64,000 bases of DNA from Saxidomus purpurata (taxonomy: Eukaryota; Mollusca; Bivalvia; Venerida; Veneridae). The notes beneath the pieces were generated by a model, which saw only the letters and a program-made list of their open reading frames with translations, did not search any database and was not told the DNA's origin. This document shows, in pieces, positions 34,795 to 45,682 of the stretch (its first letter is position 1; each line of letters begins with the position of its first letter). Position numbers and translations under genes: made by a program. The stretch covers positions 4,691,999 through 4,755,998 of the forward strand of contig JAFMSR010000015.1 in assembly GCA_022818135.1 (NCBI GenBank), written 5' to 3'.

Positions 34795-35360
34795 CTAGAA
34801 AAGGAACAGGGTTTCAAATTCTAAACAAAACGAGTCATATTTGAAGCGAGTTACGTGAACATTTTACTGACATTATATGAGCGTAAACTACACTAGAAAC
34901 CAATCACAACTATACAGTTACTTTGATGTTATGAAGAACAAATGTTGAAACAACTAGCATCTCGTACTAATAAAAAGAACCGGAATGCAGGTAAAATTAT
35001 CTGACGGCTGCTAATGAGACAGAAAGCCGAAGCAGCAAATAGAGCAAAACATGTTTATCTTTTTGCTTCTGACGGATGTGTCCTGGATGTTTCGACTGAC
35101 CATGTTCTACTCTGATCGGAAATAACAGTTAAGGTAAGACAGAACAGAGCCCGCAGTGTCCTTAATTAAAGAGAACTTCATTACTTAATATATCATCATC
35201 ATCAGCATCATTATACATTCTGTCGTGCGTTTGGTGCTTTTAGCAAAACTTCATTTTTCAATCAGTAGTGTTAATGTCAAACGTATTTTCATATGCTGTG
35301 TTTGAACACTATTTTATGTTTACCGTAATTTCCGGACAATAGGGCACGGCCTATACGTAA
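34795..35360. other. Upstream of P450, no exon found
   Basis: Searched on the minus strand for a hydrophobic anchor followed by a Pro-Pro-Gly-Pro hinge; none seen. The right part contains the host repeat phrase CACGGCCTATACG. Confidence 0.5.
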
Positions 35361-36480
35361 AACAAGAGGGCCTAGATAGCCCTATATCGCTCACCTGCGA
35401 CTTATGACAATATGTGAGCAAACTTCCACCTTAAACTATATATCATAAACACAAACATTCTGTTTGACCTTGACAAGGCAAACCTTTTGACCAGTTTACA
35501 CGATGATTGGGTTGTAAATGTCACATGTATGGCATACACAAGGTTTTTTTAACCGTGTGACCTAGTTTTTTACCTTAGATTACCCATATTCATACTCGAC
35601 CTAACTTTCATCAAGACACTCATACTGACAAAGTTGCATGAAAATCTAATGAAAAATGCAACCTCTATTGCATACTAGAGGGTTTATTACAATTTTACCT
35701 TGTGACCTAGTTTTGGACCCTAGATGACCAATGTTCAATGTCAACCTAGATTTTATCAAGGCAATCATACTGACCAAGTTTCATGAAAATCCAATGATAA
35801 ATGCAACCTCTATTGCATACACGAGGTTTTTCTATGATTTGACCCGATGACCTAGTTTTTGATAATGGATGTCCCATGTTCAAACTCGTCTTAGAATTCA
35901 TCAAGGAAATCATGCTGACCAGGTTTGATGAAGGTCCAATGAAAAATGCAACATCTATAGTATACACAAGGTTTTTCTATGATTTGACCCTGTAACCTAG
36001 TTTTAATCCTAGATGACCCATGTTCAAACTCGTCCTAGATTTTAATCAAGGCAATCTTACTGACCACGTTTCATTAAAATCCAATAAAAAATGCAACCTC
36101 TATTGCATACACAATGTTTTTCTATGATTTGATCGGGTGACCTAGTTTTGACCCAAGATAATCCATGTTCAAATCTGACCTATAGTTCATCAAGGAAATC
36201 ATACTGACTAAGTTTCATGAAGATCTAATGAAAAATGCAATGTCTATAGCATACACAAGGTTTTTCTATTATTTGACTCAATGACCTAGTTTTTGATCCC
36301 AGATAAACCATATTCAAACTTGACCTATATTTCATCAAGGCAGTCATACTGACCAAGTTTCATGAAGATATAGTGAAAAATGCAGCCCCTATTGCATACA
36401 TAAGATTGAGTGTGAACGGGCAGAGGACAGACAGACGACGGACACCAGACGATCACAATTTTCGTGCTCAGGTGAGCTAA
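35361..36480. mobile_element. Non-autonomous element with 145-bp tandem core, copy in + orientation
   Basis: Head AACAAGAGGGCCTAGATAGC and CCCTATATCGCTCACCTG; tail CAGACGACGGACACCAGACG ending CAGGTGAGCTAA, so the ends share GCTCACCTG/CAGGTGAGC. The core holds about six units; GACCTAG anchors at 35559, 35704, 35849, 35994, 36139 and 36283 give periods of 145 (last 144). No protein. The layout resembles bivalve elements with tandem-repeat cores such as pearl. Confidence 0.88.
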
Positions 36481-36849
36481 AAAGAATAAATTTTCGAAGA
36501 TGCGGCCTATACGGCCTTTTTATTTTTTAAATTGGTAGTTTTATGCGGCCTATACGACATTTTTATATTATTAATTGGTATTTTGAAAAAAAAAAACACT
36601 TAAAATCTACTGACGAATCTGCTCTGGAAACGATACTGGATCGGTGTATGTAATTTTAGGCACTTTATAAGCTGTTTGAAAATAGTCCACCAGTACTTCC
36701 CAACCCTTTAGCCTTCACGGGTCAGTTTATACTACCGTATTTCATATTCGGCGTGTGGGCCGCGGTCAATATGCCGGAGCGCGTTCATTTCCGTTTCTAA
36801 ATTCGTAAAATTATAGGGGAGCGGCCAATACACAGAAGGGGTCTATTGT
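36481..36849. other. Non-coding, nothing recognised
   Basis: GCGGCCTATACG occurs at about 36500 and 36545 and also left of the element at 35346, so the 145-bp element probably inserted into another repeat. Confidence 0.5.
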
Positions 36850-37870
36850 TTGATTTTAGCATTTGTTTTTGTGTAATATCAAGATTATTACAAGATTTTT
36901 CAAATAAATCTGTCAAATGCTCAGGCAAGACATCATTTTCTTCTAAATTTTCTGACTGCACATGACCAACAGTTTGATTTTCAACTAGCTTAACCGGTTC
37001 TAATTTTGCTGTTATGGTATCCTTTTAAATTGTTATTAATTTTTCTGAAAAATTGGCCAACCTAATTGGAACCTGACCTGATTTCAGATCAACTAGCACC
37101 TTTACAACTAAAACACCTGTTTCGCAACAAATTCGGATGACCCTTCCACCAAACAACTTCCAGACTTGTCAACATGATCTAGAAGTTTACCTCATACTAC
37201 AACCTCAGAATTTGGTTCAATTACAACATATTCAGAAACAGCAATTCTACAAGTTTGATACATGTGCATTTTTCATCTAACAAGGAATTTTATCACTTTT
37301 TACCATCATGTATTGCTTACTAATTATCAAATCACATCCATGAGCCATCATAAAATCAATTTTTGAACTATGTCTGCAATTAACATTTCATGTTGAAACT
37401 TATGACCACCTAAACAAATTTCCATAACCATTTACCCAGAAAAGGTTTGCTCTCTCCGGTAACTGTACAAAGCATTGTTGTGACTGGCAGAAATTCTGGT
37501 TTTGTATCATTTGGCCATTTATCTATGATTTTGCTTCTTATTATAGAGACATTCGCACCGGAATCACACGAACAAGAAACTATGTTTTCATTTATCAAAC
37601 TATCACAAAAATATCCATTCTGTTTGACTTTTGGCAACATTCTCTAAGACGTAACCTAGTGTCTGAATCATCCAGACTATCAATAAAATAACCTAACGCC
37701 AAAATTTCAACAAATTCAGAATTTGCATCTGGATATGCTTTTAACATATTGTGCTAATTCAGAAATAGATTGATCTTTTCCCCTAGAGAACAGCATATCA
37801 ATATGTAGGTATTGCATGTCTCAGAGACTTTCAAAGGACATTTTAACACGGTTTGTCATATCTAATAAAA
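36850..37870 (-). pseudogene. Ty3/gypsy gag-protease fragment, decayed
   Basis: Reading the minus strand leftwards: a gag C-terminal segment (DQSISELAQYV..AYPDANSEFVEILALGYF, DSLDDSDTRLRLREC), then an aspartic protease core with the DSGA active-site motif in CDSGANVSIIRSKI, then post-protease linker patterns (IAVSEYVVIEPNSEVVV, GKLLDHVD, LPEHLTDLFEKS). Frameshifts and stops separate these pieces. It stops before any reverse transcriptase; no LTRs were recognised. A dead retroelement remnant. Confidence 0.8.
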
Positions 37871-38096
37871 AACATCAGATTTCATTTTCAAATCATATAA
37901 TGTAAATAAATTGGAACTGAAAAAATAAAAATATATATTCGTCAACTATTGGTGATCTTTTAGTGTTTTTTTTTTTTTTTGGTGTAAAATCGCAAGTGTG
38001 GAACTACCGTTTTCTTGTCCGATATAAAGCGATTCAAATACAGATGGAATTGATTTAGTAGCCGCATGGTTGAAGATTTTTTATCAACTGACCAAC

Positions 38097-38565
38097 ATGG
38101 CTAAGAGTGCCGTGCGGTACAAGAAACGAGAAAATCTTGTGTACGATAACAAGTTGACAACTAATTCAAGTCAAAACCCTACTCTCTTATGCGACGGAGA
38201 CATCATTACAGAACATTTCATACGACGGAAGCAACGGGACAGTGTCTGCATACACGGAAGGCAGTGTGAGGACACAAGGACGCAGTGGGGACACAGATGA
38301 TTTATATTCACGAAACTATCCGAATAGTGTTTCCCCTTCGGCTCTTGGTGACTCAATAACTTCTACTGGCACGACATACGATCAAATTTCAGAGACAAAT
38401 TTCACAAATATACCAGTCGATGTACGTGCAGATAGGACGAACGTTCGACGTGACAAAAAGACCGCTCTCTCATTGGGCATGATTATTGCCATTTTAACAG
38501 TATTGATTGCTCTCTGTATTTGGGCAGTCTTGATATACATGTTTGTCATAAAAACAACTCCAAAG
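38097..38565 (+). pseudogene. Membrane Sushi/Ig gene: cytoplasmic tail and TM exon, frameshifted
   Basis: ATG at 38097 opens MAKSAVRYKKRENLVYDNKL and runs to about 38185. The natural continuation then moves to another frame (YATETSLQNISYDGSNGT), giving a Ser/Thr/Tyr-rich segment, a basic RRDKK stop, and a hydrophobic segment of about 26 residues at 38475-38555 before the donor AAAG|GTAAGT (38566). The basic side is N-terminal, so a type II (N-inside) protein is likely. The frameshift near 38185, together with stops in every later exon, argues for a pseudogene. The donor phase (0) does not match the phase-1 acceptor at 42332, so an exon may be missing between them. Confidence 0.6.
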
Positions 38566-39282
38566 GTAAGTGTACAAACATGTATTTCATTTATTAATAA
38601 GAAATATTCTATAATGCGTTGATTAAAGTGCTTACACATGTAGCACTTATGCGATTAGCTGTCTGTATGTAAAATAAGTTGTAGCTCTTTTATTTACCAA
38701 GGAAGATGCCATACCGGCGAAACTGACTACTATTTGTACGAAACACGCTTTTTAAGCATTGCTTTTGAATCGACCGTATGTACTCTATACATATAGAAGA
38801 GTAATTTTACAATGATATTGCAACAACAAAGAAAGATTGACAATGCCATTTCATAAAGAAGCGACAAAAATAAGAAAGATACATGTATATGTCAATATTG
38901 TTTAAAACTAAACAGAGCACAGTTCTATCATTATTCTATCTGTTGATTATATAATATTCTATATATCGGTATATACATGTATAATAGAGCACAGTTCTAT
39001 CATTATGCTATGATCTGTTAATTATATATTCTATATATAGGTATATACATGTATAATGCTACATGTACTTTAAAGTTATGATACATGTATCCTTCAGGTT
39101 GACTATACTTTATCATTGCCAAGTAAGTTACATTGTAACAATGAATGATTGGGAATTGTTTTAAAACTATACTCAACTGTATTCAATACATGTACAAATA
39201 AAACTGTTCATGTGCAGATTCCTATAGGAGCGACGTTTTGTGGAGTAAAACTTTGACTTCTTGAATTTGCAGTCTGCCTCCG

Positions 39283-39490
39283 GGGTCGAGTGGTTTGAGT
39301 CGCTGACTTGAAATCTCTTTAACCTCTCAAAAATTGAGGGTCATGGGTTCGAGCCCTGCTACTGAACATGTCTCTTTATGTGAGAAAGTTGGCAGTTTCT
39401 TACGAAGGATAGGAGTCTAGTATTGGTTCTTCACAGGAAAGAAGGTTAGGTAAACTGCCCGCCTGTAAAAATTACCAATATACGGTTGGA
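39283..39490 (+). mobile_element. tRNA-derived SINE (family 1), best copy
   Basis: A-box GGGTCGAGTGG and B-box GGGTTCGAGCCC about 60 bases apart, then a conserved body: TGTGAGAAAGTTGGCAGTTT, TACGAAGGATAGGAGTCTAG and ACGGTTGGAACGGTCGTAAA. Other members: 62505-62755, 46556-46700, 34445-34690 and, inverted, 1498 and 19575. Confidence 0.85.
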
Positions 39491-40067
39491 ACGGTCGTAA
39501 AACTCTACAACAACCACAACCTTGAATTTCCTAAGAATGTTTTCACTAGCGGTGCCAAGATGGTTCCTGTACTGTAACATTAAACTTTCAATTTGAACTT
39601 TCTTTCTCATCGAATTTCGAGTTAGGAATCTCAAGTTTCAAGTACAGGATTTCGAAAAAAGATTATCGATTCGAAATTTTTAGACTTGAGTCTTAATTAA
39701 GAATTTGAATACCTTGACTCAAAACTCGAAATCCCTTCAAGTCCCAGGACCACAATTACAAGTAGCTCTTATTTTACCAAGACAGATGTCTCACCGGTGG
39801 AAATGACCTTTATTTGTACCAAAAACATTCCTAACATTTTAAATCGATGTACATGCTCGAAATATAGAGCAGTAAATTTTTCAATGATATTGCAAAAAAT
39901 AAGAAAGTCTTTCTGGCAACTCTTTATCGTGAAGAAACGATTTGAACACAAACGAAATTAATACGTCAACGTTGTTTTAGTAGAATAAAACATGGTTTTC
40001 TTGCATACCAGATCGGGATTTCTTGCATACCAGATCGGGATATCTGCAGGTTTTACCAGTGCTGAAA

Positions 40068-40245
40068 TATAAGAATCTTTCACTGGTTGTACATGCAGAT
40101 GGGAATATCTGGCTCGAGGGTAACTGTTTTCGCGGTAACGAGGCTCTGCCGATCTGGAACTGTTTTGGCGGTAACTCGGCAAAAAACAGTTACCCTCGAG
40201 CCAGATATTCCCATCTGCACGTGCAACCAGTGAAAGATTCCTATA
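40068..40245. mobile_element. 178-bp foldback element with 22-bp flanking direct repeats
   Basis: Arms of about 63 bases pair almost perfectly (TCTTTCACTGGTTGTACATG, GGGAATATCTGGCTCGAGGG and their complements). Direct repeats TCTGCAGGTTTTACCAGTGC.. at 40043-40064 and 40247-40268 (one mismatch in 22) flank it. The core CGAGGCTCTGCCGA recurs at 11784-11871 and 63449-63536. A second, partly deleted relative lies at about 40430-40560. Confidence 0.88.
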
Positions 40246-41133
40246 ATCTGCAGTTTTTACCAGTGCTGGAAAATCTCATCTTACTCCTCCTGGTATAAGA
40301 TGACTTACTGACGTCAGAACGAACTACTTTTATGAATGAATGTATAAATTCATACATTACTACAAGAAAATAGCGCGTAAATATAAATTATTAGTTTTAT
40401 TTTATTTCTGCTACCGTTAGTAGAATATGCAAGAAAAAGAATCTGTCACTGGCTATACGTACAGATGAGAATATCTCGGCAGAACCTCGTTACCGCCAAA
40501 AACAGTTACCCCCGAGCCAGATATTCCCATCTGCATGTGCAACAAGTGAAAAATTCTTATACTATCATTATCCTATAGCTGTATATTTATTTTACAATAT
40601 CAGTGAATTCACAGAGATCCTGGAACTTTCACTGAAGCGCAAACATCGTGACTGAAACACTTGATATTTAGAAATCCGATTTTTATCAATGCTTGTATTT
40701 GCTAAATTTATAGACGTGTAGAGAAGATCATCAAAATATTTCTAAAAATAAATTGAGGTAGCCCATATTAAAACCCAACCTTACATACTTTTTCTGTCCC
40801 AGACCGCTTGTTTTAAAAGCTTGGTATTGTAAATTGAGTAATATCGGCTCGCGATAATTTAATTCTGGCTATTTTTGCTTAATTCTCGCTTTTTTCGCCG
40901 ATTTCACACTTTGAATTTGGGTTTGTTACTTTTCTGGGAGGATTACCTTCCTATGCTTGTAGGTTTTGGTTTTCTCTGTACCTATTTTGGTGCATTGTAG
41001 AAGTTGATCTTCTTTTTCCATCGCTTTCAGAGTCTGATAAGAATCACCCATTAATTATAATCCTCTTATTTCTAATAAATGCGATATTTTATCCCTTTAG
41101 CTTTTGCATTTTTTAAAGTCACCGTAATGATAA

Positions 41134-42010
41134 CACTGTCGTGAACGCGCACCGGTACGGTGTTTCCGTAGACCGGTACAGTCAACCAAGATGGCGGACG
41201 AAAACGACCAAACATTAAGTCTCTGTAACTTCAGTCCAATCGCGCTTAGAAGTGTATCTTTGAAATTTACTGGCATGGAAAGGGTTATTATTCTTGTTGC
41301 ATATATTCTTACCGGACCTAGTGCTAAATTTACACTGCAAATTTCAATCGAATGGGTCATTTTTAACCCGACGCATCCGTTACATAATATCTGAAAAAGA
41401 AGAGCAAAAAATGAACAAACAACCCAAATTAAAATAGTTATATCCCACAAGGAAAGCGTCACATCAAAAGGTGACCGTACCGTTTACAATTGTGAGTGAT
41501 TACTGTACCGTTGCGTTTTTGCGACCGCACCGGTGACTTTTTACGGAAAAGTGATACCGATTCGTGCTGACCGTACAGGTATATTGTTGACAGAGAAAGT
41601 ACAAGAATAAAACGAACAGTGGCAAATCAAAGCTGATATTTAGCCAGTTTCATGAAGGATAATTCATTTTTGACAGATTTCTGTAAAGTTTGGCTGATTT
41701 TTTTACTTTCGTGTCAGTTTTCATGCAAAAACAGCATCAAGTCTCGATTCAAATTTCATCGGGTTAGAAATGACCCATTCGGCTGAAATTTGCAGTGTGT
41801 ATTTAGCACTTGGACCGGTAAGAATATATGCAACAAGAAAAGTAACCCTTTCCACGCCAGTAAATGTCAAAGATACACTTCTAAGCGTGATTGGATTGAA
41901 GTTACAGAGACTTAAACTGACACATAACTTGTTTGGTCGTTTTCCTCCGCCATCTCGGTTGACTGTACCGGTCTACGGTAACACCGTACCGGTGCGCGTT
42001 CACGACAGTG
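41134..42010. mobile_element. 877-bp element with ~245-bp TIRs and GATAA duplication
   Basis: Ends CACTGTCGTGAACGCGCACC and its complement, flanked by GATAA on both sides (41129-41133, 42011-42015). Arms 41134 to about 41375 and about 41760 to 42010 pair at roughly 85-90%. The middle encodes nothing recognisable. Matching open frames in the two arms differ mostly by amino-acid-changing substitutions, as expected for non-coding TIRs. Confidence 0.9.
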
Positions 42011-42119
42011 GATAATGACTTTCTTCTTCCTTGAATCTATTTTGGATACTATTCTCTAACTGCATCTGGTACAATGTAGGTAGGCATACGGTTACATGTA
42101 CCATTATTTAACCATAGCT

Positions 42120-42225
42120 GGCGGCTCACCAACCTGTTATATCTGGACGGAACCGTGCCTGGATTCGAACCTTCGACCAAACGCTCCCAAGGCAAAACCA
42201 CTGGACAAGGGGAGACTGCCTTGAA
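42120..42225 (-). mobile_element. tRNA-like SINE head, minus strand
   Basis: Minus-strand A-box TTGTCCAGTGG and B-box GGTTCGAATCC about 35 bases apart. No complete tRNA could be folded by eye. Confidence 0.6.
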
Positions 42226-42331
42226 TATTTAATCTAATTTGTTAACTATAGATACATGCCATTTCCGATCACGTGAGTGCTAGACATCGCCAGTATCATT
42301 ATCATCTAAATATGCGTTTTCCATTGTCCAG

Positions 42332-42846
42332 GTCCTGACTGTAATTCAATACCGGAAGTCATTAACGGAGAGATAGCCAATTCCAAATCGAACCAAGAAT
42401 CTGTGACTGTAACAGTACTGTGTAAAAAGGGATACAAAATGGAAGGAAATGAAATAATGGCATGCAAAAAGGGAGTATGGACTGCTCAGCCCAAATGTGT
42501 TCCGACTAAATGTGGAGAATTTCCAAAGGTAGAGAATGGTACGGTAAGTGGAACAGGTTAAGAGTTCAATTCTACGGCTGAAGTTGTTTGTGACCCTGGC
42601 TTTATTCCGGAAGGATCAGATAATATTACCTGCCAAACTGATGGGAACTAGAGTTCAACTCCCAACTGTGTTCAGCATCCATATTCACGCCAGCTGTAGA
42701 TCTACTTCCTGTTAGGGAATCGAACTCGTCATATCTGACACTTTGTTTCAAATGTAAACTCGGACTGACATTTACAAATGGGAGTGACCACTGTGTTACA
42801 TATCACCAGGGGAAGTGGGAAACACACACAGAATGTGAGGTTTCAG
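42332..42846 (+). pseudogene. Membrane Sushi/Ig gene: Sushi-domain exon with stops
   Basis: Acceptor TTGTCCAG; reads PDCNSIPEVINGEIANS, VTVLCKKGYKMEGNEIMACK and GVWTAQPKC, a complete Sushi/CCP domain with four Cys and Trp. A second CCP follows (KCGEFPKVENGTVS, VVCDPGFIPEGSDNITC) but contains TAA near 42559 and a TAG exactly where the conserved Trp codon belongs. A third CCP-like unit (TLCFKCKLGLTF, GKWETHTECE) lies in a different frame. Donor TTTCAG|GTAAAC. Entry and exit are phase 1, typical of shuffled extracellular modules. Confidence 0.8.
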
Positions 42847-43816
42847 GTAAACAAATTTAATTAACTTTGTACATGTCCCTAGTGTCCATTTAAATATTTG
42901 TAATATGGCTACTACATATATCTATAGGAAAACAATGCATTTTATTTCTGATCATTTGCACGGTACGGGGTGGAGCTTAAAATTTGGATACAATAGTGAA
43001 CATGATCTACATAAATTACAGTACAGTCACAATAGGGCAACCGAGCAAATGTGCCATGATACAAAATAGATAGAGAATTTTTAACGGTTGAGTCGTCGAA
43101 TGATTACGTTAGTTCTCGAAGACTGTACGCCTCCTCGGAATAACGCAATTATTCTCGCAAACATTACTCTATCTTTTACATACTTCCTCGAAGCAGACGA
43201 CCAACACAATGTCGTCTGATCAGGATTAAGGTTGTTTGCCATGCATTACGTCACAATTTCTTGAAAACTGCCCGTTTTAGAGAAATAGTATCGCCCAAAT
43301 TTGAAGTCAAAAGATTCCAGTGTAAAATATACAGGTAACAGGGCGTTTATTGGTACAATGTAAAAGCTATCGCTATTTTCGAATTAAAATACACTTCATT
43401 TTAGTTCATCGGACATGTAAACAGGATACAGAAAGTGTTGCTGTGAGAATGTCTGACAGGGACATGAACCCGGCACCTATATCGCTTACAGGGAGATGCT
43501 TAACAGGCCGAGCTACCCGGCTGCTTTAAGTTTTCTCCCTATTTGTAAAATAAGTGCGTACCGTGACAAAAGCAATAAGTTTCTAAACGTATAACTTCTA
43601 AACAACGTTAATTGAAATACTAAGACTAAATGCATAGCTAAAGGCAATGCTAAACTGATGCTAGCCAAAGTACATGTAAAATCCTCTTTTCGGTTGTAAG
43701 TAGGTGAGAAGAAGAGAAATCAAACAGAAATTAGAACTTTGGTATCAAATTGTTTTTAGTTGTAAAATAAATAAAATATTTATAGAATCTTTTTAATTAC
43801 GTATTAATTCCTGCAG
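42847..43816. other. Intron between Sushi and Ig exons
   Basis: Contains a stretch at about 43190-43340 that resembles the repeat upstream of the C1q genes (CCAGTGTAAAATATACAG, also at 60279) and the tRNA-like head at 43440-43530. No exon seen. Confidence 0.6.
43440..43530 (-). mobile_element. tRNA-like SINE head, minus strand
   Basis: Minus-strand GGGTAGCTCGGCCTGTTAAG, A-box-like, and GGGTTCATGTCCC, B-box-like, in the right order. Degenerate. Confidence 0.5.
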
Positions 43817-44184
43817 GTTTGATCAACTTCCAATCTCACCAGCTCTCGTATAGTGCCAACGACATGGTGACTCTAGCATGCACAGTGCTGGACTCTCTCC
43901 AAACTGGCATTCAGTAGGTCTTGCAAGAACTGATTCCGATGGTTCGAACGTAGAACCGCTGTATAATATATTGAATTCAGATGGCGAAATAGAAGTCTAA
44001 CAGTTCAGCAATATAAGTACTTATAACGTAGAGTATGATCTCGTTACAAATGGTGTTAACTTTGTATTCAAGATTGATAATATTAAGTGTGAGGACAGCG
44101 GTATTTACATTTGTACAAATATTGTTGGGGACATAGTATCACCAGACAAAGTCAAGAGTACCAACACGTCTTTCACTGTAAAAG
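43817..44184 (+). pseudogene. Membrane Sushi/Ig gene: Ig-like exon with frameshift and stop
   Basis: Acceptor CCTGCAG, phase 1. First Ig half ANDMVTLACTVLDSLQ, then a frame change into WHSVGLARTDSDGSNVEP, a TAA near 44018, and finally FVFKIDNIKCEDSGIYICTN, whose DSGIYIC is the classic Ig F-strand motif. Donor AAAAG|GTATGC, phase 1. With the Sushi exon this shows a modular extracellular region. Confidence 0.8.
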
Positions 44185-44776
44185 GTATGCTTTTGTTGAA
44201 TTTATAGCCGGAAGTCCGTTCATGTTACATTTAGTTCTACTTAACCTTAATTGGCCAATCATGTTACACACAAAATAGGATCTCACTACGAAAGTAGATT
44301 ATTATTTCTGTTATTGGGGAATAAAATGGACACAGAAATACATAATAACATGCGTGTAACAAGTTTCGAATTATGACAGCAGATTAGACAGAGTTGAACC
44401 ATTATTATGTTGAATAGAAAGAACAAAGCGCGCATTTAGACTAAGAGATGTAACTCGTACGAGAATATCACACACAAATGTTGAAGTTAACTCCCATATA
44501 CCGATACGTTTCATTAAGTTTAAATGCTTTCGCCCGATCTTCAGATATAACGTAACTCCGCAGACAACGAACAGTTTTTTCTGGTCCGATTTTTTCCCTT
44601 CGTTCTGTAATGTAAAGATATACGGTCATAACCGTACTCCGGTTATAAGGAAATTTCGGATATAAGGAACAATATTTTCTGGCCCAACAATGAAAAATGT
44701 ACAGTAAAGTAATCGCATATATCGAACTAGAAATATGTTCCGGTGATATAAAAAAAATCCGTTGATTTTGCTTTTT

Positions 44777-45682
44777 AGCAGGGTGAGCTATTAGGGTCGT
44801 CCGTCCACACTTAGTTTGTTAACACTCTAGTGGTCACATTTTTGCCTCAATTGTCACGAAACTTGGTCAGGATGTTTGTCCCAGTAATTACTCGGACGAG
44901 TTCGAATATAGGTAATCTCGCATGAAAAACTAGGTCACATGACCCCAAAATAGAAAAATCTTGTTAAGGCTCTAGAGGCTACTGTTTCAGTCCAAATATC
45001 CTGGCAATTTGTCAGAAAGGTTGTTTGGTTGATTTCTAGCTCAAGTTTGAATATGGGTCATCTGGGGTCAAAAACTAGGTCACACAGCCTGAATATGGAA
45101 AAACCTTGTTAACACTCTAGAGGTAACATTTTCAGCCCAAATATCCTGGAAATATGTCAGAAAGGTTGTTTTAATGATTTCGAGCCCAAGTTCGAATATG
45201 GGTCATCTGGAGTCAAAAACTAGGTCACACAGCCCAAATATGGAAAAACCTTGTTAACACTCTAGAGGTAACATTTTCAGCCCAAATATCCTGGAAATTT
45301 GTCGGAAAGGTTGTTTTGATGATTTCTAGCTCAAGTTTTAATATGGGTCATCTGGGGTCAAAAACTAGGTCACAGAGCCCAAATGTGGAAAAACCTTGTT
45401 AACACTCTAGAGGTAACATTTTCAGCCCAAATATCCTGGAAATATGTCAGAAAGGTTGTTTCGATGATTTCTAGCTCAAGTTTGAATATGGGTCATCTGG
45501 GGTCAAAAACTAGGTCACAGAGCCCAAATATGGAAAAACCTTGTTAACACTCTAGAGGTAACATTTTCAGCCCAAATATCCTGGAAATTTGTCAGAAAGG
45601 TTGTTTCGATGATTTCTAGAAACTTTGTTAAAAGCAGTTGTACTCGGTTGAGCGAAAAGGGCCATCATGGCCCTCTTGTTTC
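44777..45682. mobile_element. Non-autonomous element with 145-bp tandem core, inverted copy
   Basis: Left end GGGTGAGCTATTAGGGTCG; right end GGGCCATCATGGCCCTCTTG, the complement of the CAAGAGGGCC head at 35361. The core has about six units; AAAC/TCTTGTTAA anchors at 44956, 45101, 45246, 45391 and 45536 are spaced exactly 145. AACTAGGTCACA within each unit is the complement of the TGTGACCTAGTT phrase in the 35.4-kb element, so the two share unit sequence as well as period. Confidence 0.9.

Larger units (their letters stand above)
38566..42331. other. Repeat-filled intron or intergenic stretch
   Basis: Holds a SINE (39283-39490), foldback elements (40068-40245 and a partial one at about 40430-40560), a long-TIR element (41134-42010) and a tRNA-like head (42120-42225). 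ATGTATAATAGAGCACAGTT-type sequence near 38940-39060 is an imperfect tandem duplication. No exon recognised. Confidence 0.6.

Noticed and set aside
41097..42015. Open frames in both arms of the long-TIR element that translate to similar peptides
   Set aside because: The arms differ mostly by amino-acid-changing substitutions and the frames face inward from inverted repeats; similarity comes from the TIRs.
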